Origin: Gammaproteobacteria bacterium HGW-Gammaproteobacteria-3
GTDB taxonomy: Bacteria; Pseudomonadota; Gammaproteobacteria; Methylococcales; Methylomonadaceae
Assembly: GCA_002843155.1 (NCBI GenBank)
Contig: PGZD01000002.1
Span: 44,058-108,057, forward strand
Reading direction: 5' to 3'
Length of the DNA: 64,000 bases
In this document: piece by piece, positions 57,361 to 64,000 of the stretch
How the letters are laid out: every line of letters starts with the position of its first letter
Position numbering within the stretch: the first letter of the stretch is position 1
Program-made: the position numbers and the translations under genes
The notes under the pieces: model-generated
Databases searched by the model: none
What the model saw: only the letters and a program-made list of their open reading frames with translations
What the model was told of the DNA's origin: nothing

Positions 57361-58114
57361 AGCTTTAAAGTTCGCATAATGTATATTATGTTAAATAATA
57401 GGTCTTCGTGGGGGGCTCTCTACTTTGCCCGTTCATTTAAGGGGGTTGAAGTCCAATGGTACGAAAACGTAAATTAGCGTCTAATATAATTCGCTAACAA
57501 GCTTGCTTCAAGCAGACTGACGGTCGACACCGGCCATAAGCGGGCTGTCAAGTTTTAGAGGTATTGACAGCAGCTGATTCAATAGCCGACGGTCAGTTTA
57601 GCTATCGATGTTTGATTACAAGACCTATATAACCCCGGATTTTTTATCAAAATATTGCATGGGAATGCGGAATGTCAGCTTTAGCATTTGATTTTCCGAT
57701 ATTAAAGCCAAATAAAAATCGTTTGTCTTATATTAAATGGACTCCTATAGTTAACTATAATCACAGTCTCGAATTTGGCTAGCGGCTATGTGCAACTTTT
57801 TACGGGAGTTCATGTAGCCGAACCGGTAACGGTATGAGGCGGTTTGTATCCCAAAGAGCTACTGGATACCGGGGACGGTGTCCCCGCTGGTTGTGCGACA
57901 GGGCGTGCTCACAACATTGCCTTCCCAGTCTGAAAAACTGGCGCATGTTTTTGTGCGGGCATCATTCGGAAATGGTGCGGGTCACTAAAAGAAAAGCCTT
58001 TCTGGCAGACGCCGCGACGAAAAATCTCTATGCCGATGCGTTCAATGTCAGCTGGTATAGCATGTACTTGCGGCTATTTTTTGTGCTTTTTAACAAAAAT
58101 CAGGGGTGTTCGCC
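57361..58114. other. Gene-poor A/T-rich stretch with a 14-bp palindrome
   Basis: No convincing gene is present. A perfect palindrome, TATAGTTAACTATA, lies at 57746-57759, a small GCTTG/CAAGC hairpin near 57500, and repeated GACGGTC words near 57530 and 57590. An open frame at 57834-58139 (101 codons) is rich in Arg and Cys and has no recognised family, so I do not call it. The stretch may include old promoter material for the broken reductase downstream. Confidence 0.35.
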
Positions 58115-58839
58115 ATGTCCAAATACACCGTCAAACTGAAATTCAACCGCGAAATTGCTGAAGGAACCATGGCGTTTCATTTTGAGAAGCCTGAGGATTT
58201 TACCTTCAAAGCAGGTCAATTCGGCAGCCTGACGTTGATAAATCCCGCTGAAACAGATGCCGAAGGCAATATACGCGAGCGTTTTCGTTTGCCAACGCAC
58301 CTCACGAAGGCGATCTTATTTTTGCGACCCGCATGCGTGATACGGCATTCAAGCGGGTATTGAAAGCCATGCAGCCAGGCACCGAGGTAATGCTGGATGG
58401 GCCTTATGGCTCGTTCACCCTGCATAACAATGCCAGTGTTCCGGCGGTTTTTCTGACCGGTGGTATAGGCGTCACACCGGTCAGAAGCATAGTGCTGCAA
58501 GCCTTGCATGATCGGGTTCCGCACCGAATTCTGGTCTTTTATGCCAATCGAAGGCCGGAAGATGCGGCCTTTCTGGACGATTTGTCGACAGTACACGACA
58601 CAAACCCAAGCTATACCTTTGTCGGCACCATGGCCGAGATGGAAAAGTCCAGTCGCGAATGGCATGGCGAAACCGGGTTCATCAATAAAGTCATGCTTTT
58701 GAAGTTCATCGACGATCTGACGCTACCGATTTTTTACCTTGATGGCCCAGCGCCAATGGTGAAGGCGATGCGTGAAATGTTGAGCGAAGCGGGCGTCGAT
58801 GAAGATAACATCCGCACGGAAGAGTTTTCAGGTTACTGA
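58115..58839 (+). pseudogene. Flavin reductase (FAD/NAD-binding oxidoreductase), frameshifted
   Basis: The first 50 codons (MSKYTVKLKFNREIAEGTMAF) are an FAD-domain N terminus. At about 58274-58277 the reading must shift by one base to continue as RAFSFANAPHEGDLIFATRM (the RxFS FAD motif), then PGTEVMLDGPYGSF, FLTGGIGVTPVRSI, YLDGPAPMVKAM and the C-terminal EEFSGY, typical of ferredoxin-NADP reductase-like proteins. A single missing base explains the break; a sequencing error is possible. It sits just upstream of a nitric oxide reductase stump. AGGGG precedes the ATG. Confidence 0.8.
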
Positions 58840-58855
58840 TGGGGGCTAAAACACC

Positions 58856-59320
58856 ATGAATGTTGCCGCACATCGCCTAACAACTGTGGATTACGCGCTT
58901 TCGTCCAGGTGGATACGCATAGTATTGATCGCGATGGTGGTGAGCTTGACCGGTCTGATAGTTATCACTCCACTAGCCTACCGTAACGCACCGTCAATCC
59001 CTGAACAGGTAGTCGACGCACAAGGTGTTTGTCTTTATACCGGCAACGAAATTAAAGAAGACCAGGCAATCTTTCTCAAATACGGATTGATGAATGACCG
59101 TACTATCTGGAGGCATAAGGCATACCTAGGGATCGATTATTCGGCCGACTCATTACACCGCATTGACGAGGACACTACCACAGCGATTGTGCTACGCCAA
59201 TTCCGGTGTGTAATTCCGGCGATCTTCATCGATGATCAGACCAACTTCACCTTGGACAGGCTACTAGATGCCACATGTAAAAGCGTGTCGGGGTATCGGC
59301 ACGGATACCATGTAACGTGA
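58856..59320 (+). pseudogene. N-terminal stump of quinol-dependent nitric oxide reductase
   Basis: The first roughly 100 codons match the start of single-subunit qNOR (NorZ/NorB type): a membrane helix (IRIVLIAMVVSLTGLIVIT), then the periplasmic segment with GVCLYTGNEIKEDQAIFLKYGLMN and HKAYLGIDYSADSLHR. After about 59160 the similarity stops and an unrelated 50-codon tail runs to a stop. The remaining 600 or so residues with haem and non-haem iron ligands are missing, so it cannot be functional. It starts 17 bases after the broken reductase. Confidence 0.75.
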
Positions 59321-59358
59321 AATTCCAACTTAATAAACTTAATATAAGTGAGGCAATA

Positions 59359-59763
59359 ATGAACACAATCTTTCTTAACCAAGTTAACACCATACTCGTC
59401 GTTGCTATGATCTGTGGCATTACATTGTTCACAATTCAACCGGTTTTCGCACAACCATCGGCCCAAGGTAATAATGTTGTCGATAAAGCCGTTTTCAACG
59501 GCTGGAATATTTACAGAACGGAGGCTTGTGGAAGCTGTCATGAATCAACTGGAGAAGGCAACGTGAGCAATCCCAATTTACTCCATAGTATGAAAACCAT
59601 GACTAGAGAGCAATTCCGCCGAGTCCTGATTGATGGCCGCGGCATCATGTATTCGTTTAGAGGCAACAAAGTGGTGGTCGATGGTGCTGATGATCTTTAT
59701 ATTTATCTGAAAGGCCGTTCCAACGGTGTTGTTCCAGCGGGTGATCTCATAAAAAAGAAGTAA
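59359..59763 (+). CDS. Secreted monohaem cytochrome c
   Basis: 134 residues with a signal peptide ending near FAQPS, one haem-binding motif ACGSCH at about residue 59, and an axial methionine candidate in GRGIMYSF. The spacing and the C-terminal LYIYLKGRSNGVVPAGDL resemble small cytochromes that serve PQQ alcohol or methanol dehydrogenases. GAGG lies eight bases before the ATG at 59359. It may be an intact survivor in an eroded region. Partner unknown. Confidence 0.85.
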   Translation: MNTIFLNQVNTILVVAMICGITLFTIQPVFAQPSAQGNNVVDKAVFNGWNIYRTEACGSCHESTGEGNVSNPNLLHSMKTMTREQFRRVLIDGRGIMYSFRGNKVVVDGADDLYIYLKGRSNGVVPAGDLIKKK

Positions 59764-60101
59764 TGTGTAAAGCTACAACAAATAATTGAACTAGAAACTA
59801 GCTTGTGATCCCGACTTATTATCCTCTGATGTTTGGAAAATTCGATTATCTTGGCTGGATTAGCACAGGACATATTGAGTGCGTAGCAATAGGAACTACT
59901 CAACTATTGGCATCCGGCCAGCTACTTTATTTAATGCCCGATAATCCGCACTCAGTTAAAGCAGTCGTTGATTCGGTTGTTTTGCTCACAATTATCTTTA
60001 AAGATTAAATTGTTAGTACTTGGCCTGGCAATTTTCAAATATGCGACTGCACCATACCTCGTGATTACTCTTTTAACTCAACCGGCGAATCCAATTCACA
60101 A
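59764..60101. other. Intergenic stretch without a recognised gene
   Basis: 338 bases. A 67-codon open frame at 59805-60008 has no ribosome binding site and no recognised family, so it is not called. I see no other structure. Confidence 0.3.
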
Positions 60102-60470
60102 ATGCAACAGCCAGAAAACCATAGCATCAAGATTAAAAGGGTATACGAATTGCCGGACCAGCATGACGGCCGGCGTATTCTCGTGGATAGGCTCTGGCCG
60201 CGTGGTTTGACCAAGGAAAAAGCAGGCATTGATTTATGGCTCAAAGATATCGCTCCCAGCACCGAACTGCGGAAATGGTTTGACCATGATCCTGGCAGGT
60301 GGGAAGAATTCAAGGATCAGTATCTCGCTGAACTCAAGGACAATCACGAGCAAATCCGGCTCTTAAAACAAGAACTGGACAAGGGTGTCGTCACGCTCGT
60401 CTATGCAGCTAAGGACGAAGAGCATAACCAAGCGATAGTGATCCAGGAAAATGACTGGCTTTTCCGTTAG
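60102..60470 (+). CDS. DUF488 family protein (YeaO-like)
   Basis: The 122-residue protein contains the family landmarks [48 protein letters not shown] and [15 protein letters not shown]. The biochemical role of the family is unknown. The length is typical. It seems intact, with a start ATG at 60102 preceded by a weak site. It stands 60 bases before a broken uracil-DNA glycosylase-like gene. Confidence 0.9.
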   Translation: MQQPENHSIKIKRVYELPDQHDGRRILVDRLWPRGLTKEKAGIDLWLKDIAPSTELRKWFDHDPGRWEEFKDQYLAELKDNHEQIRLLKQELDKGVVTLVYAAKDEEHNQAIVIQENDWLFR

Positions 60471-60530
60471 CTAGAGAGAGCGATTAATGTACCACTATGG
60501 TTTGTTCGTCTTTCGTGAGGAACGTCACCC

Positions 60531-61228
60531 ATGAGCGCATTTGAACCTTTGCTAACCGAGGTGCAAGACTGCAGTATTTGCGCAGCATATCTGCCGCACG
60601 GACCCCGACCCATTCTACAGATACATCCGCTAGCTAGGAGACCGTCGGACTTAAAGCCATAAGGCGTTGATTTTATTGGAATTCGAGTAAAACGCAAAAT
60701 TAAAACCTTCACTTGAATCAATGTGTTGCCGATTAAGTCCGACAGGCTCCTAGAGTGCTGATTGCCAGCCAAGCACCCGGCAGAAAAGCTCATGACTCCG
60801 GTGTGCCTTTCGATGATGCCAGTGGTGATCGTTTGCGTGAATGGATGGGGGTGACGCGCGAAGTCTTTTACGATTCGAAACAGATCGCAATTCTGCCAAT
60901 GGGCCTTTGTTTTCCCGGCACGGGTAAATCTGGTGACCTTCCGCCGCGGCCTGAATGCGCGGAGGCATGGCGCGAGCAATTTCTTGGTCACCTGCACCAT
61001 CTTGAAGTGATGTTGGTTGTTGGACAGTATGCACAGGCGTATCACATCAATGAAGTAGGCGCGTCACTTACTGAGACGGTTCGAGGTTGGCAATCCCATG
61101 GGCCCAAGATAATCCCCCTTCCGCATCCAAGTCCGCGAAACAATATTTGGCTTAGCCGAAATCCTTGGTTCGAGAAGGAGTTGCTCCCCATGCTTAAGCA
61201 GCGAGTAACCGGGGCACTTGAAAGATGA
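60531..61228 (+). pseudogene. Uracil-DNA glycosylase family protein split by a 114-bp insertion
   Basis: The gene begins ATG at 60531 (MSAFEPLLTEVQDCSICAAYLPHGPRP), runs to codon 35, and is cut by the element at 60637-60750. Removing the element and one TA copy joins HPLA to RVLIASQAPGRK in frame and gives a 193-residue uracil-DNA glycosylase superfamily protein with VLIASQAPGRK, DRLREWMG, and HPSPRNNIWL near the end. Two Cys (CSIC) lie before the insertion. Downstream translation could start at GTG 60755, but the N-terminal part would be lost. Confidence 0.85.
60637..60750. mobile_element. 114-bp miniature inverted-repeat element with TA target duplication
   Basis: The ends GGAGACCGTCGGACTTAA (60637-60654) and TTAAGTCCGACAGGCTCC (60733-60750) are inverted repeats matching at 16 of 18 bases. 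TA flanks both sides (60635-60636 and 60751-60752). The inside is A/T rich with no gene. A TA duplication is typical of IS630/Tc1-mariner-type transposases, so the element is probably a non-autonomous derivative of that group, by inference. Confidence 0.88.
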
Positions 61229-61300
61229 AGGCGAAGCTATCCTTTTTTCGTTCACGATATCCAAATAATCGCATTAACTCTACCCCACAGGAGAAACAGC

Positions 61301-61471
61301 ATGTCCGATTTTAAAAAATATCAATGCAGGGAATGCGAGCATATCTACGATGAAGCAAAGGGTGATCCTGATAGTGGCCTTGCTCCTGGAACCCGTTGGG
61401 CCGACATACCGGATGACTGGTCTTGTCCGATCTGTGGTGCACCTAAAGATTTTTTTAAACTGATGGAATAA
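61301..61471 (+). CDS. Rubredoxin (56 aa), second copy
   Basis: [18 protein letters not shown], then [11 protein letters not shown], gives both CxxC iron-binding knuckles. It is the same length as the rubredoxin at 9962-10132 and begins with the same nine residues. GGAG stands eight bases before the ATG. No reductase is adjacent here. Confidence 0.94.
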   Translation: MSDFKKYQCRECEHIYDEAKGDPDSGLAPGTRWADIPDDWSCPICGAPKDFFKLME

Positions 61472-61555
61472 GCCATCACTTCATTTGTGACAACAATAGG
61501 TCTCGACAGGATCGAGCGTCCGCCTGATTGGTAAAACAGATTGTAAAGGTGAATT

Positions 61556-61903
61556 ATGCAAGCAGAAAACACACCCAAGCCCAAAGGGCTCAATGGCGCC
61601 GAAATCGCCAGGGCCAGCGAGTTGGTGAACTACCAGGACGGCTCCATTGTTAGCCGCGAAATTGTCAAAAAACCAACGGGTAACGTGACCATCTTCGCGT
61701 TCGACGAAGGACAAGGCCTGAGCGAACATACGGCGCCCTTCGACGCCCTGGTGCAGGTGTTCGAAGGCGAAGCAGAAGTCAGCATCGCAGGTAAACCCAA
61801 TCACTTGCAAGGAGGCGATATGATTCTCATACCCGCGCAGCAACCGCACAGTCTTAAGGCGCTGAAGCAATTCAAGATGATTCTTACCATGATCCGATCC
61901 TGA
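61556..61903 (+). CDS. Small cupin protein
   Basis: The 115-residue single cupin domain has the first motif around EGQGLSEHTAPFDALVQVFEGE and the second around LQGGDMILIPAQQPHSLKA. The metal set would be a His in each motif plus the acidic or aromatic positions; only two His are clearly placed (SEH and PHS). Such proteins are often metal-dependent or regulatory; the substrate is unknown. It lies 84 bases after the rubredoxin. Confidence 0.85.
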   Translation: MQAENTPKPKGLNGAEIARASELVNYQDGSIVSREIVKKPTGNVTIFAFDEGQGLSEHTAPFDALVQVFEGEAEVSIAGKPNHLQGGDMILIPAQQPHSLKALKQFKMILTMIRS

Positions 61904-62043
61904 ATCTGGATTAGCACTGCCCTGAGAGTTGACCATGTATTTCAGTTCGACTCAGCGACTGGGAGCCAGGAAATAAATTTCAAAGGCGACCCATAAAGGT
62001 ATTTTTTCATTAAGCGTATTTGACTTTAGAATCGGAGGGCGAG

Positions 62044-63267
62044 ATGGCTATCCCAAAAGTGCTGGCGATCGTATTGGCTGGCGGCGAAGGCACTCGCCTG
62101 AACCCGCTCACGGCAGAACGATCAAAACCGGCAGTTCCCTTCGGCGGGCGTTACCGCCTTGTCGATTTTGTGCTCAGCAATCTGGTTAATTCCGAAATCC
62201 ACTCAATCTATTTGCTGGTCCAGTACAAATCCCAGTCATTGATCGAGCACGTGCGACGAGCATGGTCGGTTTCGAATATCATTGCGGACCACTTTGTGAC
62301 TGTGGTTCCGCCCCAGATGCGCGGCGGCCCGGATTGGTTTCAGGGCACTGCTGACGCCGTCTATCAGAACCTGGGGTTGATAGAACATCACCGCCCCGAC
62401 ATGGTGGCGGTCTTCGGCGCCGATCACATCTATCGCATGGATATTAACCAAATGGTTCAGTTTCATTTGGACCATGAGGCCGATATGACGGTGGCAGCCT
62501 TGCCTGTGCCATTGAATCAGGGTCACAACTTTGGCATCATCACTCCTGATAGTTCGTTCCGAATCATTGATTTTCAGGAAAAACCAGCGCAACCCAAGCC
62601 TATTCCTGGCGATCCGCAACACTGTTTTTCCTCAATGGGTAATTACCTGTTTAAGACCCATGTGCTCATTGATGCTCTGGAGGAAGCTCATGCCCGAGGA
62701 GAAAAAGATTTCGGCCATGATGTACTTCCTAAACTGATGCGCACGCACAAGGTCTGCGCTTATGATTTCACCTCCAACCGGATCCCAGGCGTCAAAACTT
62801 ATGAAGAACCGGCTTATTGGCGCGATGTCGGCAACTTTGAGTCCTATCATGCGGCGCATATGGATCTGCTTGGACTGGAGCCGAGGTTCGATACCTTCAA
62901 TCCCGATTGGCCCATTTATTCTGATCACTATTTCGGGCCGGAAGCCAGGATCATTAGCGGTGAAATTCGAAACTGCATTATTGGCGGAGGGACCATTATC
63001 AATGGGGGCAATATTCGTAATTCGGTGATCCGGCATGAGGTAATGATCGAGCGCGACGTCGATATTGAAGATTGCATCATCATGGACTACAACTTCATAG
63101 GCAGTGGCTCCCGTCTTCGTCGTGCCATCATTGGCCGATATAATCTCATCGAACCGGCCACTGTTATCGGCTATGACCCCACAACTGATCGGCAACGCTA
63201 CCCTATTAGCCCATCCGGGATTGTAGTCCTACCTAAGGGCAAGCGAGGACAAATCCGAGTGTATTGA
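62044..63267 (+). CDS. glgC: Glucose-1-phosphate adenylyltransferase
   Basis: GlgC makes ADP-glucose for glycogen. N-terminal VLAIVLAGGEGTRLNPLTAERSKPAVPFGG is the nucleotide-binding loop. The catalytic region includes VFGADHIYRMD, and the C-terminal left-handed beta-helix is seen in repeats such as ISGEIRNCIIGGG and VIRHEVMIERDVDIEDCIIMD. 407 residues. GGAGGGCGAG lies directly before the ATG at 62044. It is intact although the flanks are eroded. Confidence 0.95.
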   Translation: MAIPKVLAIVLAGGEGTRLNPLTAERSKPAVPFGGRYRLVDFVLSNLVNSEIHSIYLLVQYKSQSLIEHVRRAWSVSNIIADHFVTVVPPQMRGGPDWFQGTADAVYQNLGLIEHHRPDMVAVFGADHIYRMDINQMVQFHLDHEADMTVAALPVPLNQGHNFGIITPDSSFRIIDFQEKPAQPKPIPGDPQHCFSSMGNYLFKTHVLIDALEEAHARGEKDFGHDVLPKLMRTHKVCAYDFTSNRIPGVKTYEEPAYWRDVGNFESYHAAHMDLLGLEPRFDTFNPDWPIYSDHYFGPEARIISGEIRNCIIGGGTIINGGNIRNSVIRHEVMIERDVDIEDCIIMDYNFIGSGSRLRRAIIGRYNLIEPATVIGYDPTTDRQRYPISPSGIVVLPKGKRGQIRVY

Positions 63268-63529
63268 CTGCCACGCTGGGTCAGACAGGCCAGGAAGGAT
63301 TCAATTCTCTTGCGCGATTTTTGCTATTTTGCCAACAGCAAACGGCGCCGCTGGATATAGAAAACATGTCCTTCGATATTTGCATAGTCACCATCACAAA
63401 AGCCATGCGACATACAAGAAGCGACTGTCGATTACGACTCCAAAGCTGTGGCCGGACAATTGTCGATTGGAGACGTGGGTATTTTGGCGGATTACGCTCA
63501 AAGGGATACCACCAAACGCGAACACGACC
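63268..63529. other. Stretch without a recognised gene
   Basis: Between glgC and the Tn3 fragment there are short open frames in several phases (for example AVAGQLSIGDVGILADYAQRD in one frame), none with a start signal or recognised family. Probably fused debris of earlier insertions. Confidence 0.3.
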
Positions 63530-63901
63530 GAGTTACTATTGGAAATCCATACTCATACTGGCTTTGCCGATGAATTTACGCATGTGAGCGAAGCCAATGC
63601 TCGTGCCAATGATTTATCGGTCAGTATTTGTGCGGTACTCATGGCCGAAGCCTGTAATATTGGACTGGAACCCTTAATCAAGCACCACATTCCGGCGCTG
63701 ACTCGCCATCGCCTGAATTGGGTCAAGCAAAACTACCTGCGGGCGGAAACGCTTGTTCGGGCTAATGCCCGATTGGTCGATCATCAATCAACCCTCTCTT
63801 TGGCAAAAAAATGGGGTGGTGGTGAAGTCGCTTCAGCCGACGGAATGCGTTTTGCGACGCCTGTGCGTACCATTAATGCCGGACCAAATAAAAAATACTT
63901 C
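63530..63901 (+). pseudogene. Tn3-family transposase fragment
   Basis: 124 codons of an open frame read as the central DDE region of a Tn3-family TnpA: ELLLEIHTHTGFADEFTHVSE, LSVSICAVLMAEACNIGLEPL, LTRHRLNWVKQNYLRAETL and WGGGEVASADGMRF, then VRTINAGPNKKYF. Asp in ASADGMRF is a catalytic position. Similarity stops abruptly after KYF, and the upstream 500 or more residues are absent. The frame stays open to the window edge but is not transposase-like. Confidence 0.85.
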
Positions 63902-63909
63902 CCTAACCC

Positions 63910-63934
63910 AACTTCGTCACCTAATAACGAAGTT
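63910..63934. repeat. Short perfect hairpin at the Tn3 fragment border
   Basis: AACTTCGT (63910-63917) pairs with ACGAAGTT (63927-63934) around nine bases. It begins nine bases after the end of the transposase similarity. It may mark the end of a further element that continues beyond the window. Confidence 0.35.
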
Positions 63935-64000
63935 CCCCGCCATTTCAATCAGTTAAAAATTTTAACTACTGTCGGTTGGCACTACGGATTTTTTGCTGTT

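Noticed and set aside
57834..58139. 101-codon open frame before the broken reductase
   Set aside because: Composition rich in Arg and Cys, no ribosome binding site, no recognised family, and it overlaps the reductase start.
59805..60008. 67-codon open frame between cytochrome c and DUF488 genes
   Set aside because: No start signal and no recognisable domain; likely chance.
63902..64000. Integron attC site suggested by CTAACCC next to an 8-bp hairpin
   Set aside because: Only one side is in the window and the paired core site is not visible; the evidence is too thin.

Overview
The window looks like a chromosomal stretch of a gammaproteobacterium, most likely a methylotroph or methanotroph of the Methylococcales. 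This is an inference. It rests on the dusB-fis-purH-purD order, a complete sodium-pumping Nqr operon, a two-subunit pyruvate carboxylase, a membrane pyrophosphatase, an MxaD-like secreted protein paired with a YVTN beta-propeller, and the glgC type. No methane or methanol oxidation enzyme is in the window, so the lifestyle is not shown directly.

Layout. 1-1153: a molybdate-responsive regulator (modE) with a palindromic ModE-type operator upstream. 1187-5378 (minus): purD, purH, fis, dusB. 5826-10853 (minus): tusC, tusD, a PAS/SpoIIE phosphatase, a rubredoxin reductase, a small rubredoxin gene and RNase T. 10993-16366: mlaA, pyrC (minus), an FmdB-type zinc ribbon, aspS, nadA. 16672-23187: nqrABCDEF and nqrM, with a 262-bp inverted-repeat element between nqrF and nqrM. 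23224-27311: CBS protein, sbcB, a second copy of that element, the MxaD-like/YVTN pair and a small unknown protein. 27321-30189 (minus): an overlapping trio made of a GCS2-type ligase, an AstE/AspA-like hydrolase and a YkgJ/YcgN-type protein. 30673-36237: pyruvate carboxylase subunits, tsaC, bioA.

36493-47116 is the most notable block. It is a form I aerobic carbon monoxide dehydrogenase cluster (coxMSL, with the AYRCSFR motif in CoxL) followed by coxG, coxD, coxE, a CoxF/XdhC protein fused to a YHS domain, a MocA-like cytidylyltransferase, a second XdhC, and a SufS/SufU pair. The overlaps and short gaps suggest one long transcription unit. Together the genes read as enzyme plus an assembly line for the Mo-Cu-S active site and its cofactor. 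The ModE regulator at the left end is a plausible molybdenum input to the same physiology.

47125-56744 returns to core functions: a K+-independent H+-pyrophosphatase (minus), then ilvB, ilvH, ilvC, pssA, a leucine-rich leader peptide gene with a promoter, leuA, a family 4 uracil-DNA glycosylase and rimI. From 56745 to the right end the sequence is gene-poor and eroded. It holds a broken minus-strand gene, a frameshifted flavin reductase, an N-terminal stump of a quinol nitric oxide reductase, a monohaem cytochrome c, a DUF488 protein, a uracil-DNA glycosylase-like gene split by a 114-bp element at a TA target, a second rubredoxin, a cupin, glgC, and a Tn3-family transposase fragment.

No rRNA, tRNA or CRISPR array was seen. 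Start codons were chosen from ribosome binding sites and family starts.
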